From a bacterium (GTDB lineage Bacteria; Latescibacterota; UBA2968): 6,250 nt of DNA. The stretch spans positions 1 through 6,250 of the forward strand of contig JAPUJS010000485.1 of NCBI GenBank assembly GCA_027296045.1. Direction: 5' to 3'. The translations under genes and the position numbers were made by a program. Each line of letters starts with the position of its first letter. Within the stretch, counting starts at the first letter, position 1. The notes under the pieces were generated by a model. That model saw nothing but the letters and a program-made list of their open reading frames with translations. It was not told the origin of the DNA and searched no databases. This document shows, piece after piece, positions 1-4,542 of this stretch.

Positions 1-38
1 AACAGAGAGAGCAGGAACCAGATTGTCCGTTTTTGCAT
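1..38 (-). CDS. Partial N-terminus of a possible exported protein (cut by window edge)
   Basis: Only about 12 codons are visible, reading leftward from an ATG at 38-36: MQKRTIWFLLSL. The pattern of two early basic residues followed by a hydrophobic run is what the start of a signal peptide or membrane anchor looks like, so the product may be exported or membrane bound. No good Shine-Dalgarno sequence precedes the ATG, which lowers confidence. If real, the gene is divergent from the KamA-family gene and shares the 39-267 intergenic region with it. No function can be assigned from so short a piece. Confidence 0.4.
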   Translation of the reverse strand, partial: MQKRTIWFLLSL

Positions 39-65
39 GGTAATATCAGTCCGTTGAATTCTGGG

Positions 66-157
66 GGGTAAGAGTACCCAAATTACAACAAATAAACAGG
101 TTGGACAAGGGGATTCTTTCTGTTCCGCGGTGGATTGGAATGTCTATACCCGGGTAT
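66..157. promoter_or_regulatory. Two GGGTA/TACCC dyads in the divergent intergenic region
   Basis: A perfect 12-bp palindrome ATACCCGGGTAT lies at 146-157, and GGGTA-agag-TACCC lies at 66-79. Both use the same 5-bp half-site but in opposite arm order. The pair lies between the two divergent starts and upstream of the -35 box at 178. Such sites can be repressor or activator operators. No cognate regulator is identifiable, and short dyads also occur by chance. Confidence 0.3.
82..108 (-). promoter_or_regulatory. Weak candidate promoter for the leftward partial gene
   Basis: Read on the minus strand, TTGTCC (108-103) is followed by TGTAAT (87-82), five of six matches to the -10 consensus but with a short 15-nt spacer. 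A 17-nt spacer gives TAATTT instead. Position and direction fit the partial gene starting at 38. Sequence support is modest. Confidence 0.25.
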
Positions 158-177
158 TAAAAAAACAGGTTATTCCC

Positions 178-206
178 TTGACATTTCCGGCGAATCGATT
201 TTAATT
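178..206 (+). promoter_or_regulatory. Candidate sigma70 promoter for the KamA-family gene
   Basis: A perfect -35 hexamer TTGACA at 178-183 is followed after 17 nt by TTAATT (201-206), three of six matches to the -10 consensus, in an AT-rich tract. TATAG just downstream is an alternative but is too far away for normal spacing. Transcription would begin near 213, leaving a leader of about 55 nt before the ATG at 268. The -35 is convincing; the exact -10 is not. Confidence 0.45.
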
Positions 207-267
207 ATAGCAGTTTGGCTGAATATTAACATTTGTAACTATTAATCTTTTAAATGGTTAGGTTGTT

Positions 268-1644
268 ATGGATCCTTCCGATGTTGACTGTAGAACCTCT
301 CATAAGCCTCCCGTTGATCCTGCTGCATTGAAGCACAGAGACCTCCGCCAGGACGAATTCTGGCGCAGCCTTCCCGCCTTTCAAAAAGTAGACTCCAAGA
401 CTTTCCATTCCCACACCTTCCAGATGCGGAACTCCATTACCAGCGTGGGCAAGCTGATGCGTACGCTGGAAGACCGGGTGCCCCAAGATTTTTATCAGGA
501 TTTAAATCAGGGGTTGCATCAGGCCCCAATGAGTATTCGGTTGACTCCTTATTTGCTGAGCCTGATCGATTGGGAAAATCCCTACGAAGATCCGATTCGG
601 AGGCAATTTTTGCCTCTCGGATCTCAGCAACTGCCCGATCATCCGGAATTACACCTGGATTCGTTGAATGAACAGGGCGATGCACCCGTGCCGGGGCTGA
701 CGCATCGATATCCGGATCGGGCTTTGTTTTTGGCATTGGATACCTGTCCGGTCTACTGTCGGTTTTGCACCAGAAGTTATGCGGTGGGTTTGGACACGGA
801 CGAAGTGGAGAAGGTCCACCTGAGTGTCAATCAGGACCGGTGGGAGCAGGTATTTGCCTATATCGAATCCCGTCCAGAACTGGAAGACATTGTGGTAAGC
901 GGCGGCGATGTCTATCAATTGCGTCCGGACCACCTCCGGCTGTTGGGCGACCGGTTGCTGGATATTGATCACATTCGCCGGTTTCGCTTTGCCACCAAAG
1001 GGCCGGCGGTGATGCCGCAGCGGATTCTGACCGATGTAGAGTGGGTCGATGCCGTGGCCGCTGTGGTGGATCGGGGGCGGACCTTGCACAAGGAAGTGGT
1101 CATACACACCCACTTCAATCACCCCACCGAGATTACGGAAGTGACTCGACAGGCAATGAATGTGCTGATGGAACGCGGGATTCCAGTGCGCAACCAGGGC
1201 GTGCTGCAGCGGGGGGTGAATGACGATTCGGAGACGATGAAGCTTCTGACCAAGCGACTGAGTTATATCAATGTGCAACCCTATTATATTTTTCTCCACG
1301 ATTTGGTTCAGGGGGTGGAGGATTTGAGGACGACCCTGAGCACGGGCTTGGAAATTGAAAAGGACGTGCGCGGGGTGACGGCAGGTTTTAATACGCCAAT
1401 ATTTATTGTGGACACCCTGGGAGGCGGGGGCAAGCGGGATGCGCACTCCTATGAATATTATGATCCGGAGATCGGGATTGCGATCTATCAAAGTCCGACC
1501 GTGCGGCCAGGGGAGTATTTTTACTATTTCGATCCAATCGACTGTTTGGATGGGGCAGTGCAAGACCGCTGGGCAGATCCGATTGAGCGGGAACAAATGA
1601 AAGAACAGGCACTTGCTGCCGCCAAGGAGGCGGTTGGGGTGTAA
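268..1644 (+). CDS. KamA-family radical SAM aminomutase (lysine 2,3-aminomutase-like)
   Basis: This 458-residue protein belongs to the lysine 2,3-aminomutase family, which uses a [4Fe-4S] cluster, S-adenosylmethionine and PLP to move the alpha-amino group of L-lysine to the beta carbon in the cytoplasm. The radical SAM motif CxxxCxxC is C160, C164, C167 and is followed by T168-R169, where family members place the arginine that binds substrate carboxylate. SGGD at 211-214 fits the SAM-binding stretch. GGGGK at 385-389 supplies the PLP lysine (K389). Asp345 (HDLVQG) and Asp382 (VDTLGGGG) align with the two aspartates that bind the lysine side-chain amine in the clostridial enzyme, so a lysine-like substrate is favoured over glutamate. 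The C-terminal cysteine cluster that binds zinc in clostridial enzymes is absent; only C426 lies there. The roughly 120-residue N-terminal extension makes it longer than EpmB, the EF-P-modifying relative. The start has only a weak TTAGG site. No beta-lysine pathway gene adjoins it, so the product's fate is unknown. Confidence 0.88.
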   Translation: MDPSDVDCRTSHKPPVDPAALKHRDLRQDEFWRSLPAFQKVDSKTFHSHTFQMRNSITSVGKLMRTLEDRVPQDFYQDLNQGLHQAPMSIRLTPYLLSLIDWENPYEDPIRRQFLPLGSQQLPDHPELHLDSLNEQGDAPVPGLTHRYPDRALFLALDTCPVYCRFCTRSYAVGLDTDEVEKVHLSVNQDRWEQVFAYIESRPELEDIVVSGGDVYQLRPDHLRLLGDRLLDIDHIRRFRFATKGPAVMPQRILTDVEWVDAVAAVVDRGRTLHKEVVIHTHFNHPTEITEVTRQAMNVLMERGIPVRNQGVLQRGVNDDSETMKLLTKRLSYINVQPYYIFLHDLVQGVEDLRTTLSTGLEIEKDVRGVTAGFNTPIFIVDTLGGGGKRDAHSYEYYDPEIGIAIYQSPTVRPGEYFYYFDPIDCLDGAVQDRWADPIEREQMKEQALAAAKEAVGV

Positions 1645-1665
1645 GAGAAAAGAGAATCTGAAAAG

Positions 1666-1702
1666 AAAATGCAGGTCCAACTTCGGTGGGCCTGCATTTT
1701 TT
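1666..1702 (+). terminator. Rho-independent terminator of the KamA-family gene
   Basis: AAAATGCAGG at 1666-1675 pairs perfectly with CCTGCATTTT at 1691-1700, and the upper stem can continue through TCC/GGG to an apical CTTCGG that could form a stable UUCG-type loop. Six T residues (1697-1702) close it. It starts 22 nt after the stop codon and should isolate the aminomutase from the regulator gene downstream. Confidence 0.88.
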
Positions 1703-1769
1703 ATCTCAATAATTTTCTACGCGCAGGGAAAATTAGATTGTGTTTTATAAAAATCTGAATTTTTAGTAT

Positions 1770-1783
1770 TTATTAGCTAATAA
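1770..1783. promoter_or_regulatory. Upstream 14-bp palindrome TTATTAGCTAATAA (candidate operator 1)
   Basis: This is a perfect palindrome centred on AGCT, identical to the one at 1852-1865 and 82 bp upstream of it (centre to centre). An ATAAGC half-site overlapping its right end (1780-1785) is repeated in inverse as GCTTAT at 1799-1804. The symmetry suits a dimeric HTH protein, most simply the regulator encoded at 1901. Confidence 0.6.
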
Positions 1784-1827
1784 GCAATTGTAAATATCGC
1801 TTATATAGCCTTTTTAGAAAAAAATAC

Positions 1828-1858
1828 TTGACAATAGTCAAATAATTTAGCTTATTAG
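1828..1858 (+). promoter_or_regulatory. Promoter of the HTH/Clp-like regulator gene
   Basis: A perfect -35 TTGACA (1828-1833) is itself the left arm of a dyad TTGAC-AATA-GTCAA (1828-1841). The -10 is either CTTATT (1851-1856, 17-nt spacer) or TATTAG (1853-1858, 19-nt spacer). Both overlap the second 14-bp palindrome, so a protein bound there would block RNA polymerase. Transcription would start near 1865, about 35 nt before the ATG at 1901. Confidence 0.6.
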
Positions 1859-1865
1859 CTAATAA
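1852..1865. promoter_or_regulatory. Downstream 14-bp palindrome TTATTAGCTAATAA (candidate operator 2)
   Basis: This is an exact second copy of the palindrome at 1770-1783, placed over the -10 region of the regulator promoter. A further half-site TTAGC precedes it at 1847-1851. Two identical operators about 82 bp apart, one overlapping the promoter, is a common arrangement for autorepression with looping or cooperative binding. The identity of the binding protein is inference. Confidence 0.65.
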
Positions 1866-1900
1866 TAAAACAATCGTACTAATCTGAGAGGGGGTCTATT

Positions 1901-3016
1901 ATGGCAGGTGCGTTCGGCAGTCGTCTTCGTGAGTTGAGAAAAGAGGGACAGGTTCTACAAAGTCGATTTGCAAAAATCTGCGGGATCTCATCGGCTTATC
2001 TTTCGGATATCGAGCGCGGTAAGCGAAATCCTCCCGAAGACCGTGTGATCTTGCTCTGGGCCGAACATCTGAACCCGAGCCAGGCGAAGGAAATCGGCGA
2101 AGAATTGCTTGAACTGGCGGCCGCAGATCGAGGTAGCCTCCGGGCGGGCGTCGAAAGAGATGCCGTGGCGGTTGAAACAGATGGTGGGACTACTGCATAT
2201 CAGGGGGAAAATACACAAAAAAAGGCAGCCTTTCTCGAGTATTTCTGCACCGACTTGACGGTTCTTGCCCGTGAGGGTCAACTGGATGAGGCCCCGGAGC
2301 GCGTTCGGGATTTTGAGGCGATTTTCCAGGCCACGGCCCGAATGCGCCGAAACAGTGTCGTGTTGATCCATTCGAACGGTCGCGAGATCAACAGGGTTCT
2401 TCACGGTTTAGTATGTGAACTGGGCAGCACGCCTGGGCCTTTGTCGGGGAAACGTGTGTGCGGGCTAGGATATGGCAGTCCGAGCATTCTGGCTGGGGTG
2501 AAATACCGCGGTCAATTGGAGGAGCGGGTAGATAACCTGATTCGGGAAAGCCATCAAGCCGGCGACGTGTTGCTTTTCGTGCCCAGTCTGGCCGATCTGG
2601 CCGATTTGGAGGCGCACACAAAAGGGTCTTTGGTTGTGCCGGCCCTCCAGAATGGAGACATCCAGGTGATTACGGGCGCAACTCCGGCGGCGATGTCCTA
2701 CTGCAAGCAGGTTTGTCCCGATCTGATCGGATGTTTTCGCAAGGTGCGTGTTGGTGCCCTCGATCCAGAAGGCGTGTTGAAGGGCATTTTCTTCCTACGC
2801 GATCGATATGCCACTTATCACGGGGTGACGTATGCGGATGATTCATTAAAAGCGATGGTCGAAGCCGTGGAAAGCGGGGATGAATCTGAATGCTGGCAGC
2901 GAGCACTGAATTTGATGGATGACGTGGGGGCAAGGGCGAAGGTAGAAGAATGGACTGGAGAGATTTCGGCAGAGGATGTGGCGCGAACGGTCGGGGAATT
3001 GGAAGAGGCCGGTTGA
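1901..3016 (+). CDS. XRE-type HTH protein fused to an ATPase-dead Clp/Hsp100 D1-like AAA+ module
   Basis: This 371-residue protein has two parts. Residues 4-58 are a Cro/CI (XRE) helix-turn-helix with the typical ISSAYLSDIERGKRNPP recognition region, so it should bind DNA. Residues 77-107 are a polar linker. Residues 109-371 align by eye with the first AAA+ module of ClpA/B/C: DLTVLAREGQLD (118-129), NSVVLI (151-156), pore-loop segment GVKYRGQLEER (199-209), LLF (224-226), GAT (259-261), LRDRYATYHGVT (299-310), ALNLMDDVGAR (335-345) and SAEDVARTVG (356-365). Catalytic positions are gone. Walker A GEPGVGKT reads HSNGREIN (157-164), the Walker B IDE reads VPS (227-229) and the finger motif LERRF reads LIGCF (275-279). 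The Clp N-domain, the coiled-coil M-domain and D2 are missing. ATP hydrolysis is therefore unlikely, and a scaffold, sensor or Clp-partner role is inferred. The start is supported by GAGGGGG six bases upstream. Autoregulation through the upstream palindromes is likely. Confidence 0.85.
   Translation: MAGAFGSRLRELRKEGQVLQSRFAKICGISSAYLSDIERGKRNPPEDRVILLWAEHLNPSQAKEIGEELLELAAADRGSLRAGVERDAVAVETDGGTTAYQGENTQKKAAFLEYFCTDLTVLAREGQLDEAPERVRDFEAIFQATARMRRNSVVLIHSNGREINRVLHGLVCELGSTPGPLSGKRVCGLGYGSPSILAGVKYRGQLEERVDNLIRESHQAGDVLLFVPSLADLADLEAHTKGSLVVPALQNGDIQVITGATPAAMSYCKQVCPDLIGCFRKVRVGALDPEGVLKGIFFLRDRYATYHGVTYADDSLKAMVEAVESGDESECWQRALNLMDDVGARAKVEEWTGEISAEDVARTVGELEEAG
2202..2224 (+). promoter_or_regulatory. 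Candidate programmed -1 frameshift signal (SD-like site plus A_AAA_AAG)
   Basis: The heptamer A_AAA_AAG occupies 2218-2224 in the zero-frame register needed for tandem -1 slippage (codons 106-108, CAA AAA AAG). AGGGGG at 2202-2207 lies 10 nt upstream, matching the internal Shine-Dalgarno spacing known to stimulate dnaX frameshifting. A -1 shift adds 16 residues and stops at TGA 2272-2274, giving a roughly 124-residue HTH-only product. The downstream structure is weak: only a 4-bp GCAG/CTGC stem (2225-2248) is obvious. Confidence 0.4.
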
Positions 3017-3017
3017 A

Positions 3018-3569
3018 TCAGGTGAATAAGTCCTGAATCGGGAGCTGCCAGCCTGGCACCACATCGCCGCCATCCAGGACGGCATTGTCAGATAAAATGG
3101 CAATGTCGTTTTGGCTTCGGTAGACCGTGACTGTTTTTTTACGGGGATCGACGACCACTACGATTTTAACTCCTGATTTTAACCACTGGAGGGATTTTTC
3201 TTCTACCTCCGTATAAGTATCGTTGGGAGAGATCACTTCAACGGCCAGGTCGGGGGGACCTGGAACAAATCCCTGGGTGTCGTCTAAGGTGTCAACCTTT
3301 TCCTGGCAAACATAAGCTGCGTCCGGGGCGAGAACAGTATCCGGATTGGAAGCGAGCTTAAAGCCTGTTTCTGCAGCATAGACTTCACCTAAATTGTGTG
3401 TTTTGACATATTGGTGGAGTCTGGATCCAATTTCGATCGCAATTTTTCCGTGCTGACGTCCAGATGGTGACATTTTCTTCAATTCCCCTCGCACAAGCTC
3501 ATACCGAAAGCCCTCATCTGGCATTTCCAATAGTTCATCGGCTGTTGTCATTTGAGTCTGAATGGCCAT
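3018..3569 (-). CDS. Uma2 family (DUF820) endonuclease-like protein
   Basis: This 183-residue protein of the Uma2 family has a PD-(D/E)xK nuclease fold by family knowledge; biological targets are mostly unknown and many copies occur per genome in some phyla. Visible hallmarks are FRYELVRGELKKMSP (21-35), LAPDAAYV (80-87), PDLAVEVISP (106-115), EEKSLQWLKSGV (123-134) and VVVVDPRKKTVTVYR (137-151). The likely metal and catalytic set is D83, E111 and K125. The ATG at 3569-3567 is chosen because GAAGGA lies 8 nt upstream, and because the upstream GTG at 3608 sits at the predicted transcription start. It faces the regulator gene tail to tail with one base between stop codons, and follows the deoxyribosyltransferase gene on the same strand but has its own promoter. 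The nuclease motif looks intact, so activity is plausible. Confidence 0.85.
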   Translation of the reverse strand: MAIQTQMTTADELLEMPDEGFRYELVRGELKKMSPSGRQHGKIAIEIGSRLHQYVKTHNLGEVYAAETGFKLASNPDTVLAPDAAYVCQEKVDTLDDTQGFVPGPPDLAVEVISPNDTYTEVEEKSLQWLKSGVKIVVVVDPRKKTVTVYRSQNDIAILSDNAVLDGGDVVPGWQLPIQDLFT

Positions 3570-3577
3570 GCTACACA

Positions 3578-3583
3578 TCCTTC
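3578..3583 (-). promoter_or_regulatory. Ribosome binding site that fixes the Uma2 start
   Basis: GAAGGA on the minus strand ends 8 nt before the ATG at 3569. It is the only good Shine-Dalgarno match near the candidate starts (GTG 3608, ATG 3578, ATG 3569), and the ATG at 3578 overlaps it. Confidence 0.75.
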
Positions 3584-3611
3584 GAAGTGGGTGCAAACCT
3601 CCGTTCACTCA

Positions 3612-3640
3612 ATTATACTCAGGTTTTATATTTGCGTCAA
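3612..3640 (-). promoter_or_regulatory. Near-consensus sigma70 promoter of the Uma2 gene
   Basis: On the minus strand TTGACG (3640-3635) and a perfect TATAAT (3617-3612) are separated by exactly 17 nt. Transcription would begin near 3605, giving a leader of about 36 nt before the ATG at 3569. This lets the gene be expressed separately from the deoxyribosyltransferase gene upstream. Confidence 0.8.
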
Positions 3641-3652
3641 CCTTTTGATACT

Positions 3653-4123
3653 TTAAGGCAGATCTTCCCTTAACCACCTGGCCATTGCTTTGTCCGGAGA
3701 TGTAATTTCTTCAAGGCTTGTGTAGTAATATTCTTCCCAGCCATTTTCCGGCAGCCCGGTGAAGATCATCAGATTGAGTGGATAGTCTTCACAATCCGTA
3801 CAGCGCCTGAAGTCATCTCGAAAGAGGAAGACTTTTTTATTTAGGGCAATGGCTGCGCCAAGTTCGACCATCACCCCTTCGTCTGGAGGGGTGCCGTTGA
3901 CAATGGCGAAGATAGCGTCGGATTCAACAACGTCTTTGAGATCGGCCTGCCCGACCCGGTAAGCCCAGCCGGATTCTGAAAAATCGATCTGATTATTGCG
4001 GGCAAACGGTTCCCAGACTTCGGCACCCAGAGATTCAAGCGCTTCAACAAAAGGCGGGAGGAGTAGCTCTTTCTGCTGGGCGGAGAAACCGTAGGGACTG
4101 GCGAGGTAGATGATTTTTTTCAC
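3653..4123 (-). CDS. Nucleoside 2-deoxyribosyltransferase family protein
   Basis: At 156 residues this matches the usual size of the nucleoside 2-deoxyribosyltransferase family, cytosolic enzymes that exchange bases on 2'-deoxyribonucleosides in nucleotide salvage; some relatives act as nucleoside hydrolases. The N-terminal IIYLASPYGF (4-13) is the first strand and substrate loop. SDAIFAIVNGTPPDEGVMVELG (68-89) carries the family's aspartates D69 and D81 and the probable nucleophile Glu87. ALNKKVFLFRDDFRR (93-107) and EDYPLNLMIFTGLPENGW (112-129) are typical of bacterial members, the latter with the asparagine-rich C-terminal motif. Two cysteines in CTDC (108-111) are not conserved catalytic residues as far as I know. 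The start codon is GTG, supported by AAAGG seven bases upstream and by lack of an ATG nearby. No terminator separates it from the Uma2 gene, so read-through is possible. The exact substrate (purine, pyrimidine or modified) cannot be read. Confidence 0.83.
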   Translation of the reverse strand: MKKIIYLASPYGFSAQQKELLLPPFVEALESLGAEVWEPFARNNQIDFSESGWAYRVGQADLKDVVESDAIFAIVNGTPPDEGVMVELGAAIALNKKVFLFRDDFRRCTDCEDYPLNLMIFTGLPENGWEEYYYTSLEEITSPDKAMARWLREDLP

Positions 4124-4130
4124 AGATGCA

Positions 4131-4135
4131 CCTTT
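4131..4135 (-). promoter_or_regulatory. Ribosome binding site supporting a GTG start
   Basis: AAAGG on the minus strand lies 7 nt before the GTG at 4123-4121. It decides in favour of this non-ATG start for the deoxyribosyltransferase. Confidence 0.6.
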
Positions 4136-4177
4136 CTGGTCGGATCAATTTTGACAATCAAAACCGGGAATCGCACG

Positions 4178-4201
4178 CCTTCTCCCACAAGTGGGAGAGG
4201 G
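4178..4201. repeat. REP-like palindromic hairpin
   Basis: TCTCCCAC (4181-4188) and GTGGGAGA (4191-4198) are perfect arms around AA, and the stem extends outward through CC(T)/(G)GG to 4178-4201. The CCCTCTCCC...GGGAGAGGG core resembles extragenic palindromic repeats found in many copies in bacterial genomes. A second GGGAGAGGG-type stretch (GGGGAGAGGGCC near 4238-4249) follows, as in REP doublets. Only one clear copy is in this window, so dispersal is unproven. Confidence 0.5.
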
Positions 4202-4281
4202 ATGTTTTTGGGTTGCCGTTCAGGCGCCCGAAGACGGGGAGAGGGCCTCGGCCACCTTTCCTATTTGGATCGTCAAAATGC

Positions 4282-4287
4282 ATTATA
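4282..4287 (-). promoter_or_regulatory. Possible -10 box for the deoxyribosyltransferase gene
   Basis: A perfect TATAAT reads on the minus strand at 4287-4282, but no acceptable -35 lies 16-18 nt upstream. If used, the leader would be about 150 nt and would contain the REP-like hairpin. It could equally be chance in an AT-rich stretch. Confidence 0.25.
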
Positions 4288-4331
4288 GGCAATCTTTCCC
4301 TACAATAGTCAGAGTTGATGTGGCTGTCAAT

Positions 4332-4373
4332 ACAACAAGCCCCGAAGTTTTGAGACTTCGGGGCTTGTTGTTT
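4332..4373 (+). terminator. Strong terminator-type hairpin with 17-bp perfect stem
   Basis: ACAACAAGCCCCGAAGT (4332-4348) pairs without a mismatch with 4355-4371 around a 6-nt loop. The plus-strand exit is TTGTTGTTTAC, a modest U-rich tail, and the minus-strand exit is not U-rich, so rightward termination is favoured. No plus-strand gene precedes it in the 208 bases back to the deoxyribosyltransferase start. It may end an unannotated short transcript or shield the MFS promoter from antisense-derived rightward read-through. Confidence 0.65.
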
Positions 4374-4458
4374 ACAGTGGTTGTCCATTCAAGATATGGC
4401 GTTTTTGATTCTCCGCACTGTGATTTCGATCCCCCCAAAAAAAAGTTTGGATTCCTGC

Positions 4459-4487
4459 TTGCGTTTGGGGGAGGCGTGAAATATAAT
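4459..4487 (+). promoter_or_regulatory. Sigma70 promoter of the MFS/sulfatase operon
   Basis: TTGCGT (4459-4464) and a perfect TATAAT (4482-4487) are 17 nt apart. Transcription would begin near 4494, giving a leader of about 50 nt. The T-G-rich segment overlapping the -35 (TTTGGGGG 4464-4471) is inverse-complementary to CCCCCAAA at 4432-4439, so local structure or a bound protein could influence it. Confidence 0.6.
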
Positions 4488-4542
4488 ACGACGTCTGTTT
4501 TTTAGAATCCGTTGAATCAGCAGTGGCGGAAAGGGAGGTGAG

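Larger units (their letters stand above)
4124..4542. other. Gene-free intergenic region between divergent operons
   Basis: I see no convincing gene in these 419 bases; the longest open frame (about 100 codons, starting within the REP-like hairpin) has no family features or ribosome site. In order it holds a dyad TTTTGA-CAA-TCAAAA (4149-4163), a REP-like hairpin followed by a GC-rich tract (4178-4260), a minus-strand TATAAT (4287-4282), a strong orphan hairpin (4332-4371), a C6A8 tract (4431-4444), and the promoter and ribosome site of the MFS/sulfatase operon. Confidence 0.7.

Noticed and set aside
649..1680. Long minus-strand open frame of 343 codons opposite the KamA-family gene
   Set aside because: It mirrors the codon pattern of the radical SAM gene, has no domain features or ribosome site, and begins inside the terminator hairpin. 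The plus-strand frame has unambiguous catalytic motifs.
1831..1840. ACAATAGTCA shared exactly between 1831-1840 and 4302-4311
   Set aside because: Repeated 10-mers are expected by chance in a window of this size, and the two contexts differ (promoter dyad versus spacer).
3018..4123. Uma2 nuclease plus deoxyribosyltransferase as a defence or toxin-antitoxin pair
   Set aside because: The two genes have separate promoters and 83 bp between them. Both are common stand-alone families, and no additional defence-type gene is nearby.
4149..4163. TTTTGA-CAA-TCAAAA dyad near the deoxyribosyltransferase start as an operator
   Set aside because: It is short, AT-rich, single copy, and not positioned against a convincing promoter, so a regulatory claim is not supported.
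4431..4471. C6A8 tract with an inverse-complementary TTTGGGGG as a possible phase-variation switch or attenuator
   Set aside because: The tract is upstream of the likely transcription start and not between promoter elements, and the 8-bp arms with a 24-nt loop are weak. Length variation could still be looked for, but nothing here demands it.
4191..4505. Open frame of 104 codons on the plus strand in the intergenic region
   Set aside because: It starts within the REP-like hairpin, runs through the 17-bp hairpin and the MFS promoter, lacks a ribosome site and has no recognisable protein features.
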